Source of the DNA: an uncultured Roseateles sp.
Lineage (GTDB): Bacteria; Pseudomonadota; Gammaproteobacteria; Burkholderiales; Burkholderiaceae_C
DNA: 64,000 bases
Direction: 5' to 3'
Assembly (NCBI RefSeq): GCF_945956965.1
Contig: NZ_CAMFJS010000005.1
Location: forward strand, 1 to 64,000
The translations under genes were made by a program, and so were the position numbers. The notes under the pieces were generated by a model that was not told the origin of the DNA, did not search any database, and saw only the letters and a program-made list of their open reading frames with translations. Shown one piece after another: positions 47,701 through 59,700 of this stretch (positions are counted from its first letter, which is position 1; each line of letters begins with the position of its first letter).

Positions 47701-50700
47701 CTTGCCCGCGCCGCCGATCACCAGGGCCGAACCATTGGCCAAGGAGATGGTGTCGTTGCCACCGCCGGTTTCGCCCACCACGCTGGTGGCGTAGTCCAGC
47801 ATATGCTGGAAGCCATCCATTTCGGTGAAGGTCCACTTGCCCTTGGCATTGAGGGCGCGCTTGAAGCTGACCTCGCCGTTATCGGCCAGGATGATGTTGC
47901 TGCTGCTGGCCGTGTCTGCGCCGACGATGGTGTCTCCACCATTGCCCGCCAGCACCAGATTGCTGCCGCCACCCAAATAAATGGTGTCGGCGCTGCCGCC
48001 GAGGCCACCAAAGGTTTTTGCGAACAAGGCCTGGCGCGATTCGAAGTCGACCATGATCTGGCCCAGATCACCCATGATGGTGTCATTGCCTTCGCCGGTG
48101 CCGCCGATATTGAAGGTGTCTGAGCCCAGAGCGCCCATCAGGATGTCGTCGCCGCTGCCGCCCTTGAGGGTCTGCGTGGCGCCGCTCAGGCTGAGGTTCT
48201 CCAGTGTCTGGCCCTTCCAGATCCAGGTGCGGTTGACGCTCTGCCCCGCCATGCCGAAGCCTGCCAGGCCGCCGGCGGTTTGCAGGCTGAGGTAGTCGCT
48301 GATCGCCACCAGACCATTGGGCTTGGCTGCCTCGTTCTTGTAGCTGATGAAGTTGTCGGCGATCAGCAAATCATTGCCCGCCTGGCCTTCCAGCACATCG
48401 GCGCCGCCATTGCCGACCAGCAGATTGTTGCGACCATCACCGGTCAGGCGGTCATTGCCAGCACCGCCGAACACATTGTGGAAGCCACGCACCGTGATAT
48501 TGGTGAGACCACCGGTACCGAAGGCGCTATTGCCCTCCAGATTGACGGTGACACCGCGCTGGTACTCGGAGAAGTCCAGGGTATTACGCTGATTGGGCAG
48601 ATCGCCCTGCGTGGACTCGCCAGTCAGGCTGCCGCTGACGCCAGCGCCCTCGCGAACGCGGAAGACATCGCTGCCGCGGCCGCCGATGATGTGCTCCATG
48701 CCCTCGAACTTGTAGCCGAAGCCGGCGTTATCGCCCGCCAAGGTCTGCGCCTGACCGGCGACCAGGCCGGTCTGCACCATGCCGCTGGCCGAGTTCTTGA
48801 CCCAGCCCGCATTCATGCCGGTCAGTGTGATCAGCAGATCGGCTTGGTCGGCCGAGAAGTCCACCAGATCGGCGCCCTGCCCGCCCTTGACCAGGTCGAT
48901 GCGATCGCTGGCACTGAAGCTGGCCTTGTTGGCGCCTTGGCTGACCTGATGCAGGCCGTCGTTCAGCACCACGCCCTGGGTTTGGGCGCTGAAGTCCAGC
49001 ACATTGGCGCCGCTGGCATCACTGATGGTGGCTTGGCCCCAGCCATTGAGGAAGCGGTAGGTATCGTTGCCGTCACCGCCTTCCATCTGGGTGACGCCAC
49101 CGCGGGCGATCAGGCGGTCATTGCCGCCGCCGCCGTACAAGGTGGCCTGACCATCCAGAGAGCCAATCAGCACATCGTCGCCCGCGCCGCCCATCAGCAC
49201 GTCCCTGCCACCGCCCGCCACGAAGAGCACGGAGACACTGGCAGACAGCGCCGAGGCGTCGATCTTGTCGTCGCCCGCACCGGTATAAGCCTTGACCTTG
49301 CGCACGCCGGCGAAGGTCTTGTCATAGGTCTTGCCATTGGGCAGCTTGGCGGACACCTTCAGGCCGCCCTGCTCGGTCAGCGTGAATTCTTCGTTACCGT
49401 CGGTGGTGTCGCGACGCTTGCGGTCGGCCGCGCTCTTGTCGATGGCCGCATTGCCGTCGATACCGGCCGTGCCCGAACCCATATGCAGGGTCAGCACATC
49501 ACCGTCCATGGAGCCCAGCACGGGCTTCTTGGACGCGGGGTCATGCTCCCACTCGAACAGCGTGGCTTCGACAAAGGTGTACTCAAACACCCGCACATAC
49601 TTCACCAGGGCGAAGACGTCGAGATAGGCCGCGATATAGGCCGTGCCCTTCAGATGCATCTCGACCACGTCGAATGGATCGTCGGAGGCCGCCGCGATGA
49701 TTTCCGAGGCGCGGAACTTGTTGTCCCGGTTCTCGTCGTAGAGGTCAACCGTGCCGATCATGCGGATGCCGCCTTCGACACCGCCGCGGATGATGCCGCC
49801 GTTGAGCTCGGCAAAAGCCGCCAGCTTCATCTGCAGCACCACTTCGGGCATGTCCTTGCCGCGCACGATGTTGTCGCCGACGTAGAAGCCGTTGAAGATG
49901 TCGGTGATCTTGTGGCTATCGAGGAACTGGGCAATACCAAAGGTGTCGAAACCGAAGGTCAGATTGGCCTTCAGATTGATCTCGCCCTTGAGCCCGCCGA
50001 ACAGCGGCGGGTAGATCGGGAACTGCTGGCGGAAGCCCACGTCCACCTCCAGCTTGGGCGGCGTGAAGGTCATCAAATCCGCTGGCTTGCCGCTCAGCAT
50101 ATTGATCACCGCGCCCAGCGGATCGTCGAGCACCGGGAACTTCAGCGCGCTGCCCGGCTTCTTCAAGGCCGCCTTGAAATTGGCCATCCCTTGAGCCGGG
50201 CCGATGGACACCTGGCCAGGCAGATCCGGCACCGAGATGCTGGGGATCAGGTTCTTCAGGAAGCTCAAGTCCGGGAGGTTGAAGTCAAAGTCCGGCAGGA
50301 AATCCGGCAGATTCAGGGTCGGCAACCAGACATCAGGCAGAGCGACGCTGACCTTCTGGCCCGAGCTGAAATCGATCAGGCGCGCATAGGTGGTGTTGAA
50401 CTTGCTCGCAGCGGCGCTCAGGTCAAAGGCATTCCAGACATGCTCCTTGCCCATCAAGTCCCAGTGCACCGTCATCGGCTTGAATTCCACCGGCAACAAG
50501 AAGGGCTTGATCTCCGGCAGCGCGATCGAGGCGCCGCTCAGGTCCGCGATCTGGTAGCGCGGCAAGTTATTGTCTTGCAGCAGCTTGAGCGGGCCGGCCC
50601 ATTCCACATTCAGGTATCCGTTGGCATCCGCACCGGCAATGGTCCACTCATAGTCCTGCCCCAACACGCGGGCAGTGATCTTGGGCACCTTGATCTGCAG

Positions 50701-53700
50701 CGGCGGCAGAGTGCGCAGATTGAAGTTGATGTCAGAGCATGTGACCTTGACGTCGAACTGCGGCGCGATATTGCCGCTCAAGATGTCGGACACCTTCAGG
50801 TTCTGCCAGCCGACCCCAATCTCCATCTTGAACTTGGCATTGGCACCGGTGGTGTCTTTGAGGCCAGGAATGCTGAAGTCGATGACCTTCCAGGTCTCGT
50901 AAGGTGCGGGCACCTTGGCATCGGCGCTGAGCTTGAAGTCGAAGCTGAAGTTGGGCAGATTGCCCTTGATGGCATCGCTGAGCTTGAGGTCCTTGTCAAA
51001 GCCCACGCCCCAGTCCAGATCGAAATGCGTGGCGCCGTCGCCGGCGTCAACATGAACCGAGGGCAGTTCCTTGTAGGGCAGCTTGACCGTGACATCAGGC
51101 ACCGGCAGCTTGGCGCCGAAGTTCAACTTGCGATCCTGCTGGCCAATGATGATCATGGACTTGGCCACCGGCAGCAGCAGGCCGTCGGAGTTCGGCAGGT
51201 TCTGCAGCACCTTGATCATGTTCGCCATCGCAATGACGAAGTCGACCTTGGCATTGCCGCCCGAGATCTTGGCCATGTCCGAGGCCAGGTCCAGCGCGCT
51301 GTAGTCGCGACCCATGAATTCGCTCAGGCCCGGAATCGGTGTGGTCAGCGCATCGATCACCGGCATGATGGGGCCGGTGACCTGATTGACGACGCCCACC
51401 ACCGGCTTCAGGAACTGCGAGAAGAAGGTGCCCGCATCCAGATACATGTCTGTCATCCAGACACTGGGCTGGTAGTGAATCAGCTTGTCATAGCCTTCGG
51501 CAAAGAAGCCGTCGATCTTCTTGGCCACAGCGCTCTTGCTGCTGTCTTGCCAGGTCAGATGCAGGTCACCCTTGACCTCGGGCAGATAGCCCGTTCCGCC
51601 CAGCGAGCTGCCGAGCTTCATATGCATATTGACCTGGGCTTGCGCGGCCCAGTCCACCTTCACCAGATCGCTGAGCTTGCCCGCGCGCAGGTCCGAGTAG
51701 GTCAGGCGGCCATTGGTCAGCGTGCTCAGCGCCGCCACACCGAAGAGGCCGCGATCCTTCAAGTCCACCGAGAAGGCGCCGTGGAACTGGGTGCGCGAGC
51801 CGTCCTTGCCGGTCTGGCCGCGGAACAATTCTTCCGTGCGGCCGTAGTTGGCCTGCATCTGCTGGCCGGTCACGCTGTTGACGCCCGAGCCCCAGATGCC
51901 GCCGTCGTTGTCGCGGATCCAGCCGTCCCAGTTGTCGGTCAGCGTGCCGTTGAGGGTCAGCACCTCGGCATTCAAAGAGGCCGGGCCGCCGTTGCTGCCA
52001 CCCTTCAGATAGGCGTCCAGCGTGAACTGCAGTTCCTTGACCGCATTGGCCTGCGTGGGCTTACCCACCAGCCAGAGGTTGTTGATATGCGAGTCCAGCG
52101 GGTTGGTGACGAAGGGGCGGCTGGCATCTACCGTGCCGTCATTCTTCAGATTGGTCAGCTCGCCGATGCCGGCCGTGCCCGGCATATTGGTGACGACGTA
52201 GAAGCCGTCGTTGATGTCAACACCGAAGCCCAGATAGAAGGTCCAGCCCAGACGCAGATCCAGGCCGCCGTCGAGCTTGAGGTTGAGGCCGGGCATGCCG
52301 ATGTCAAAGCCCAGATCCAGCTTGGGCGTGTAGGTCTGCCCCAGCTTCATGCGGAACTGGATGGCGCTGCTCTGCCCCAGGGCCACATTGGTGGCCATGG
52401 TGCTGGCGCGCTTGAACACCGCTTGCTTGAACTCATTGAGCAAGGTGGCGGGAATGTCGTAGCTGCCGTTGGCGAAATCGCGCTTGAGCGTGTCGGCCGC
52501 GTCCTGCTTGGCGGCATCGCTGGGCTTGAACTTCTTCGCCACCTCTTTGGCCGCGGCCATGGCCACACTGCCGCCGAACAAGTCGCGCAGCAGCGCGTCG
52601 TAGTTGTAGCCCGACTTGTTGACGTCCGCCGCCGCCTTCACCACGAATTCGGCGATCTTCTCGATGGTGTCGGGGTAGCCGTTCTTCTTGAAGTCGTCGT
52701 TGGTGGCCTTGAGCTTGTTGAACAAGGCCTCCAGCGTGGCGCCCGAGCTGGTCATGGCGCCCACCACATCGTCAACGATCTTGCGCAAGCTGGCGTCCAT
52801 CACCACATTGCCAGCGGTCTGGGTGTAGACCTGCGAGCCATCGGCATTGAGCTTGGGGATCTTGGCGCCATTGCCGTCCAGCAAGGGCGTGCCATTGCTG
52901 TCGGTTTCCCAGACCGGCGTGTTGACGCCGGCTGTCACCCAGGCCGTGCGCTGGCCCGGCAAGATGGCCGGGATCACCAGCTGGGTATTGCCCTGTTCCA
53001 CGCCCAGATACTTGGCCAAGCGCGGGTCCAGCGGGCGCTGCGGCCCGGCGATGTACTCCACCACCACATCGTCGGCCGTGACCTTGCCGTCGCCGTTGTA
53101 GTCCTGCAAGAAGTTGCGGAAGGGGTTGGCGGCCAGATCGATGGCATTGATGATGCCGTCCGAGTTGGTGTCCAGCGTCAGCTGCTTGAACAAGAACATG
53201 CGCAGGGCGTTGTCCAGGCCACCGTACTCCGCCACGGCGGAGCTCAGCGCGTCCTTCAAGGCATCGATCAGATTGCCGCGCAGGTCGGCAATGAACTGCG
53301 TCGCATCCCTGAGCTTGTCGCCGATGATGGGCAGATTCAGCACCGAGCTGAAAGCGTCCAGGCCTTTTTGCACCGTGCCCAGCAAGGTGTCGACCGTGTT
53401 GACGATGATGGTCGGGTCGCGCAGCAGGAAGATCAGCGAGTAGTTGATCGGCTTGTCGTCGGTGGACGCACCGCCGCCGGCCTTCTCGATCACGCTGGTG
53501 ATCACGCTCTGCCAGTTTTTCAGATTCGGCAGCACCAGGCTGAGATCAAAACCGGCCGAGCTGGGATTGATGCCGCCCGAGCCCCAGGGCGAGGTGCTAC
53601 CCGGCGCTTGGCCGCCTGGCAAGGCACCCGAGGTGCTGCTGCCCTGCCCGGCCGTGCTGTCCTGGTAGGGGTTGAGGTTGCTGCCGGGCGGGCGGGCATC

Positions 53701-56700
53701 GGCCGTATCCACCGGCGCGCCTTCGGGCGTAGTGTTGCCCGAGCCATTGCCGGTGCTGGGCGGACGCGGCGGCTTGGCCGCCTCAATCACCTGGGCGTTG
53801 ATCAGGCCTTGGGAAGTGTCGCCGCCGATGAAGGCGAAGCCCTTGGCCAGATTGGCAAAGCTCAAGTCCAGCGTGCCCAGGAGCATGGGGTTGACGAAGC
53901 CCTCGATGTTCTGGATCGCCAACTGGCCCAGATCATCGGACAGCAAGAGCTGCATCGGCAGCTTGGCCGTGGCCTTGCTTGCGCTGTCCACCCAAACATC
54001 GAAGGCGTCTTTCTTGATGCTGGCCAGTCCGTCCGCGCTCAGCGGCGTGCTGGGGCTCAGATAAAGGCGATCGGCGTCGCTCGCCTTGTCGCCAGCGTTG
54101 AGTTGCCAGTTGGCGTTCTCCACCACCGTGGCCGAGCCGTCGCGCACGGCCAAGGAGTAGAGGCCCTGGTTGCTGTCGAAGGCCATCTTCTCGCCCACCG
54201 CCGTCAGGCTGAAGGTGGCGAAGGTGCCGGTGTCATCGTCCAGCGTGGCCGTTTTGGCCGCGTCGGCGCGGTGGTCGTAAAGGAAGAGCTTGCCGCGATT
54301 GGCGCCGCCGGACAGGTCAATGCCCAAGGCCAAATTCAGGCGGAAGCTGCCGCTGACGGTCATCAGCGCCGTGCCGTCCACATCGCTGAGCTGATTGAGG
54401 TTGCCCGCCAGATTGGCCAGCGCGGTTTGCTGCGCCGGGCTCAGCAGCTTGAGCAGATCCGGGTCCTTGACCAGCAGCTTGAGTGGCAGCTTTTGGTTGA
54501 TGTTCAGCGTCAGGGGCAGGCGGATGGTCAGCGCCTCGGCGCCGGCCGCGTTGTCTAACCCCAGCTGGATGTCGCCGGCGCTGGCGCCGAAGGCGGCGGC
54601 CAGCAAGGCCTGCATATCCTGCAGGCTGCCGCTGCTTTGCTTTTGCAGCTGCGACACCACCTTGGCGAACAAATCCTTCAAGCCGAACAATTCGCCCAGA
54701 CTGCTGCCCAGCAGCGGCACCAGGCGGCCCAGCTCACCGAACTTGCCCATGCCTGCGAGGTCGCCGATGAAGTGCGGCAGCAGGCTCAGGTCGCCCACCA
54801 AATTGCCCCAGTTCATCTGGCTCAAGGCCGTCAGCTGGCCCAGGCCGTCGCTCGGCACCAGCACGGTGTCCGCGCGATTGGCCTCGCCGCTGAGGGCCGC
54901 CACCAGATTATTGACCGTCACGCCCAGCGTGGTGCCGGCGGTGACCGTGGTGTTCACACCGGCGGGCGTGAGCACCGCCAGATTGCCCAAGGTCAGCGAC
55001 GCGCTCGGGCTGCTGCCGGGCGTGCCAGCGCCATTGGCGAAGACCGGGCTGCTCATGAAGTCAGCCAGCAAGGCGCGGCCGACGATATCGAGGTTGGTGA
55101 GCGTCAAGGCGCCACTGGCCATCGCCAGGCCACGGTCGCTCTGCAATTGCAGCTGATTGCCGCTGATTTGCATCGGCAGGCCGTCCAGCGCTGCCTGCAT
55201 GCCGTCCAATTTAGCTGTTAGTGCAGCATCGCCCGGAGCTGCTGTCTTGGCGGCCACCAGGGCGGCGCGCAGCTTGGTGTTGAGCGAGGCCAGCAGATCG
55301 TCCATCGACTGATGGGACTGGCTTTCCGCCACGCTCAGCGTGAAGCTGACCTTGGCGCCGTCATACACGGCCTCCAGCGTCAAGTCCTGCAACAACTGGC
55401 CATTGGCGCTGTTGTAGAACTTCTCGGGATTGCGCTCCAGAGACGGGGCCGTGGCGGCCAAGCCGCTTTCATTGCGCGAGATGCTCAGCAGGCCGGAACT
55501 GCCGGTCAGCAGCAGACCATCGGCCACCGCCATCGGCTGCACCGTGCGGGCCAGGATGATGTTGAGATCACGCAGGGTCTGCGCATCGCTGGTGTTGGCG
55601 ATCTTCAGGCGCGCGGCCTCGGCCACCGCCGTGCGGATGCTGTCTAGCAGCTGCGCCATCGAGCTATTGCCCGCCGTGCTGGCCGCATTCACCAACACAT
55701 TGAGCTGGGTGGCGCCTTGGCTCAGCGTCAAGGGCAAGTCCACCAACAATCGGCCGGTGCTGGCATCCAGCATCTGGGCCGCGTTCTGCGCCAGGGTCAG
55801 GGTGGAAGTGGCGGCTTTGAAGCTCAGCTTGTCCTTGCTGGTGCTGTCCACGCCGACAAAGGCGTGGCCGGCATAGGGATCATTGCCCAGCTTGGCCAGC
55901 ACGGCGGCATGAATGGCCGCATCGACATCAGCGGCCAGATCGGCCAGGCTGGTATTGCCCGCGGCATCGGCTTGACGCACCACCACATCCAGGCGCAAAG
56001 CACCGATGGTGACTTGCAGGCCCACATCGCGCAGCAGACGGCCGTCTGCCGAGGCCGGGGTCAGCGTTGCTGCCAAGCCGGCGCTGGTGTCATTGGTGTT
56101 CAAGGAACTGCCCAGGCCGAGCTGGATGTCCTGCGCAGCGACGGCATCAAACAAGCTGTTCAGGCTGATCCGATCACCCGCCTGGCCATTGACGCCATTG
56201 CGCAGCTGGAAGCTCAGGCTGCCTTGGTAGTCGGCCTTGAGCGCGCCGAACGTGAGGTCCAGCAAACCCAGACGGGCGCGGCCGGCTTGGTCCAGCACGG
56301 CGGCGTTATTGCCCACCTGGCCGTGAACGACGGCGCTGTACTGGCCGCCCAGGCTGGCGTTTTGCAAAAACACTTCGGCCCCGCCGGTGCGGGCGAACTG
56401 GCCGGGCGTGAAGCCCAGCTCGGTCGTCGCCGGATCAGCGCCGCTGCTGCGAATCTGCAGCGAGGCGATGCTGCGGCCGGTTCTGATCAGCTCGATCTGG
56501 TTGTTCACCAGGGCTGCGCGCACAAACTGGCCCAGATTGTTGAAGCCCTTGCCTCCCGCGCCCAGATAGGCATGGCTGCTGACGTCGGTCTGCGCCAAGG
56601 CCGCGTTGATGTCGTCCAGCAAATCCTTGAGCGTGGCGTTGCCGCTGTCGCGCAGCACCGTCACCGACACCGGGCCGGACTGGTCAAACACCAGCTCGAA

Positions 56701-59700
56701 ATTGGCATCGGCGCTCAGGCGGCCAGTTTCAGGCAGCTTGACCGCTTTGATCTGGGTGTACATGGTCGTGGGCTTGAAGCCCAAGGCGGTGCCCATCGGA
56801 TCGGTATCCGAGGGAATGCTCAGCTGGAAGGCCTCGCTGCCGGCCAGGCTCACCAGGCTCAGCTTCTTGCCGTCCAGGCGCACCTTGACCGCATCGCCCA
56901 CCTTGGCAAAGCCCAGGCTGGCAAGAACACCGCCACTGGTAGCCGCACGGTCGTTCAGAAGCCTCTGCAGCTGCGCGCGCATATCCTCTGCCGTGGCATT
57001 GCCGGTGGTGTCGGCCCAGGCCAGGGTGAAGTCATAACGCTCACCGTCAAAGCTCAGGCCGAAGTGGGCATCGGCATTGCCCAAAACGAAAGGCAGCTGC
57101 GCCGGCGCATCGGCCGTGGACTTGATCGTGGTTTGATAAGCACCGCCGGCCCGCAGCGAGAAGCCGTTGACCTGGCTCAGGTCAATGCCCACCGTCGTCT
57201 TGAAATAGCTCTTGCTGCTGAGTTCCAGCGCGGCTTGCGTGCTGAGGCCCGAGAGGCTGCCCAAAGCGCTTTGCAGTTGCAGGCGCACGGCTTCGGTGCT
57301 GCTGGCCGGACGCAGGTCCAGATCGAACAGCAAGCTGGTGCTTGCCGGGTCGAAGCGCGGGTTGACCGAGAAGCTGGTGCCGGTGCCGGCCAGGCTCTCA
57401 TTGACCGCCTGCTGGAAGCGCTGCATCAAGTCATTGAAGCTGCGGAAGCTGCTGCTGCGGTTGTCCTGGCTGTCCTGTCCGGACAGCGCGAAGCCCAGAT
57501 TGTCCAGGGCCTTGAAGCCGCTGCTGGCCGGCCCGATCAGGCCGCTCAGATTGAGCTTGAGCGCGGGGCCGGCACCACCGGCCCAGGGGCCGGCGAACTG
57601 AATGTCCCAGGTCGAGGCGCGACCCGCCACCTGGCTGACCTGCAGGCTGTCGGCCGAGAAATTGGCGTCCCATTGGCGGAACATGTCCACCAGCGCGGTC
57701 TTCAGCGCGGCCTCGCTGCCAGCGCCTTGCAGCACGCTCCAGCTGACGGGGTTGGACTCATACACCTTGCCGCCCACCGTGACGCCAAAGCCCAGGCTGC
57801 CCGCCGTGGCCTGATCCAGCATCAGGCGCTGGACCTCGTTGCCTGCCGGCGTATTGCCCAGCGCCAAATGCGCCTGGCTCAAAACGGTCAAAGCGCCCTG
57901 CGCCTCCAGCTTGGCCAGGATGCCGCGGCCATCAACGGCCAGCAGCGCCTGCGCCTTCTTGGCCACGGCCGCGCCACTGAAAACAATGTCGAACACCTGC
58001 ACGCCTTGATTGACGCTGATGGTGTCGCTGGCCACCGGGTTGACGCTGACCGAGCCGGCGCCCAACACCGCATTGAGCGCATCCGCAATCGGCTGGCTCC
58101 AGGTGCCGGCATTGCCGGGCCGGCTGATCGCGCCGGTCGTGAACTTGCTGCCGTCGGCCTTCGTGCCGCCCAGAATGAAGGAGCTGTTATCGCCCGCATG
58201 CACCAGGGTCAGGCGCTGAACAGCATCGGCAGTGTCCTTGCCGGCGGTAACTTCGCTGACGCTGGCACCCGCCGTGGCCGAGACCCGCAAGTCGAGATCC
58301 ACACCCGGGCGAGCCTGAACAATATTCAGGCGGCCCCAGACATTGCCGTCGCTGCCTGTGCCCAGATTGCTGCTGATCACATCGACCAGACCACCGGCAT
58401 TGGCCGCACTGCTGTCGCTGAGGCTGGCCTTCAGCAGATCCATCGCCTGCCCGGCCTTCTCGCGCACGAAGGAAACGATGTAGTGCTTAGGCCCACCGCT
58501 GACCAGCACATTGCCCTTGCCGATTTCAGGCAAGGATTCCAGTGCTTGCTGCACCTCGATGCTGCTGGACAGCACCGACAACATGGCCGTCGCCGTGCCG
58601 CCATTGCCGAGCTTGAGGCTGAAATTGCCGCCGGCAACCAGCAGGTCAATGCGCTGCTCTTCGCTGCTGCGCAAGGCGCTGTTGAGCGCCAGGCCGCCGG
58701 CCAGGCTTTGGGTGACGATGGCTTGCGCCGTGGCCTGGTCGGCCTGCCAGCGCAGATTGCCGTCCAGTGCCGCAGCCAGCTTGCGATTGATCAGCTCGGC
58801 GAGCTGATTGATGTGGGTGAAGCCACTGGTCTCAGAAGCGCGCACGCCCACGCTCACCAAAGTGGGCGCGGTGTCGCCGGGGCGCTGGATTTGCAGATCG
58901 AAACTGGTGTCGGCTTGCAGCACCGGCGAGATCAGACGGCCACCGACGAGGGTGGCGCCGCCATTGTTCTGCAGCTTCTCGTTCAAGACCTGGTTGAAGA
59001 GCTTGCTGAAGTCCAGCACCTCGCCCAAGCGCTTGTCGGTGAAGGGAAGCACGGCATCGAAGGGGCCGGCATCGCGCAGCTGGCGCAAATAAGTGCCCAG
59101 GTCCTGCATCATCTGCGTCAGAGCCTTGGCATCGAGCGCGGCAAAGGCCTGCAGCTTGACGAAGTTGCTGCTGCTGACTTGCAAGGACTTGCTCTTGACC
59201 TCAGACCAGAGCGCCGCATTGCCGCCGTTGAAGCTGATGTCCACATGGGGCGTGCCGCCTTCCAGTGTGCTGAAACTGGTGCTGCCGTTGGCACCCGCGC
59301 CGATCAGGCCTTCGATATCAAAGCTGGCGGAGGCCGTCACTTGCGCGGCCGTCTTGACCGCCCAATTGCCCTTGGTGATGGGATCAAAGTCTTGGCTGCT
59401 GACTGCCAAAATTTCATCCGGATCCAGGGCATCGGCGCCAGACTGAACCGGCGTCGTGCCCAAATGGCTCAGGGCGTACTCGGTGCTATGACCCGCCCGC
59501 ATCACCAGCGTGCCGGTATCAAAATTCAGGCTGCCACGGGCACGCGCCTCCAGCATGCCCAGGGACATGGCCGCATCCAGTGCGCCGGTGCTGCGCACAC
59601 GCGCGTCGAGCTGGGTGATCTCCAGCGACTTGGCTGTGCTGGTGTCATAACGCAAGCCCAGACGGACGGTGGCGTTCAGGGGCACGGCGCTGCCGGGCAG

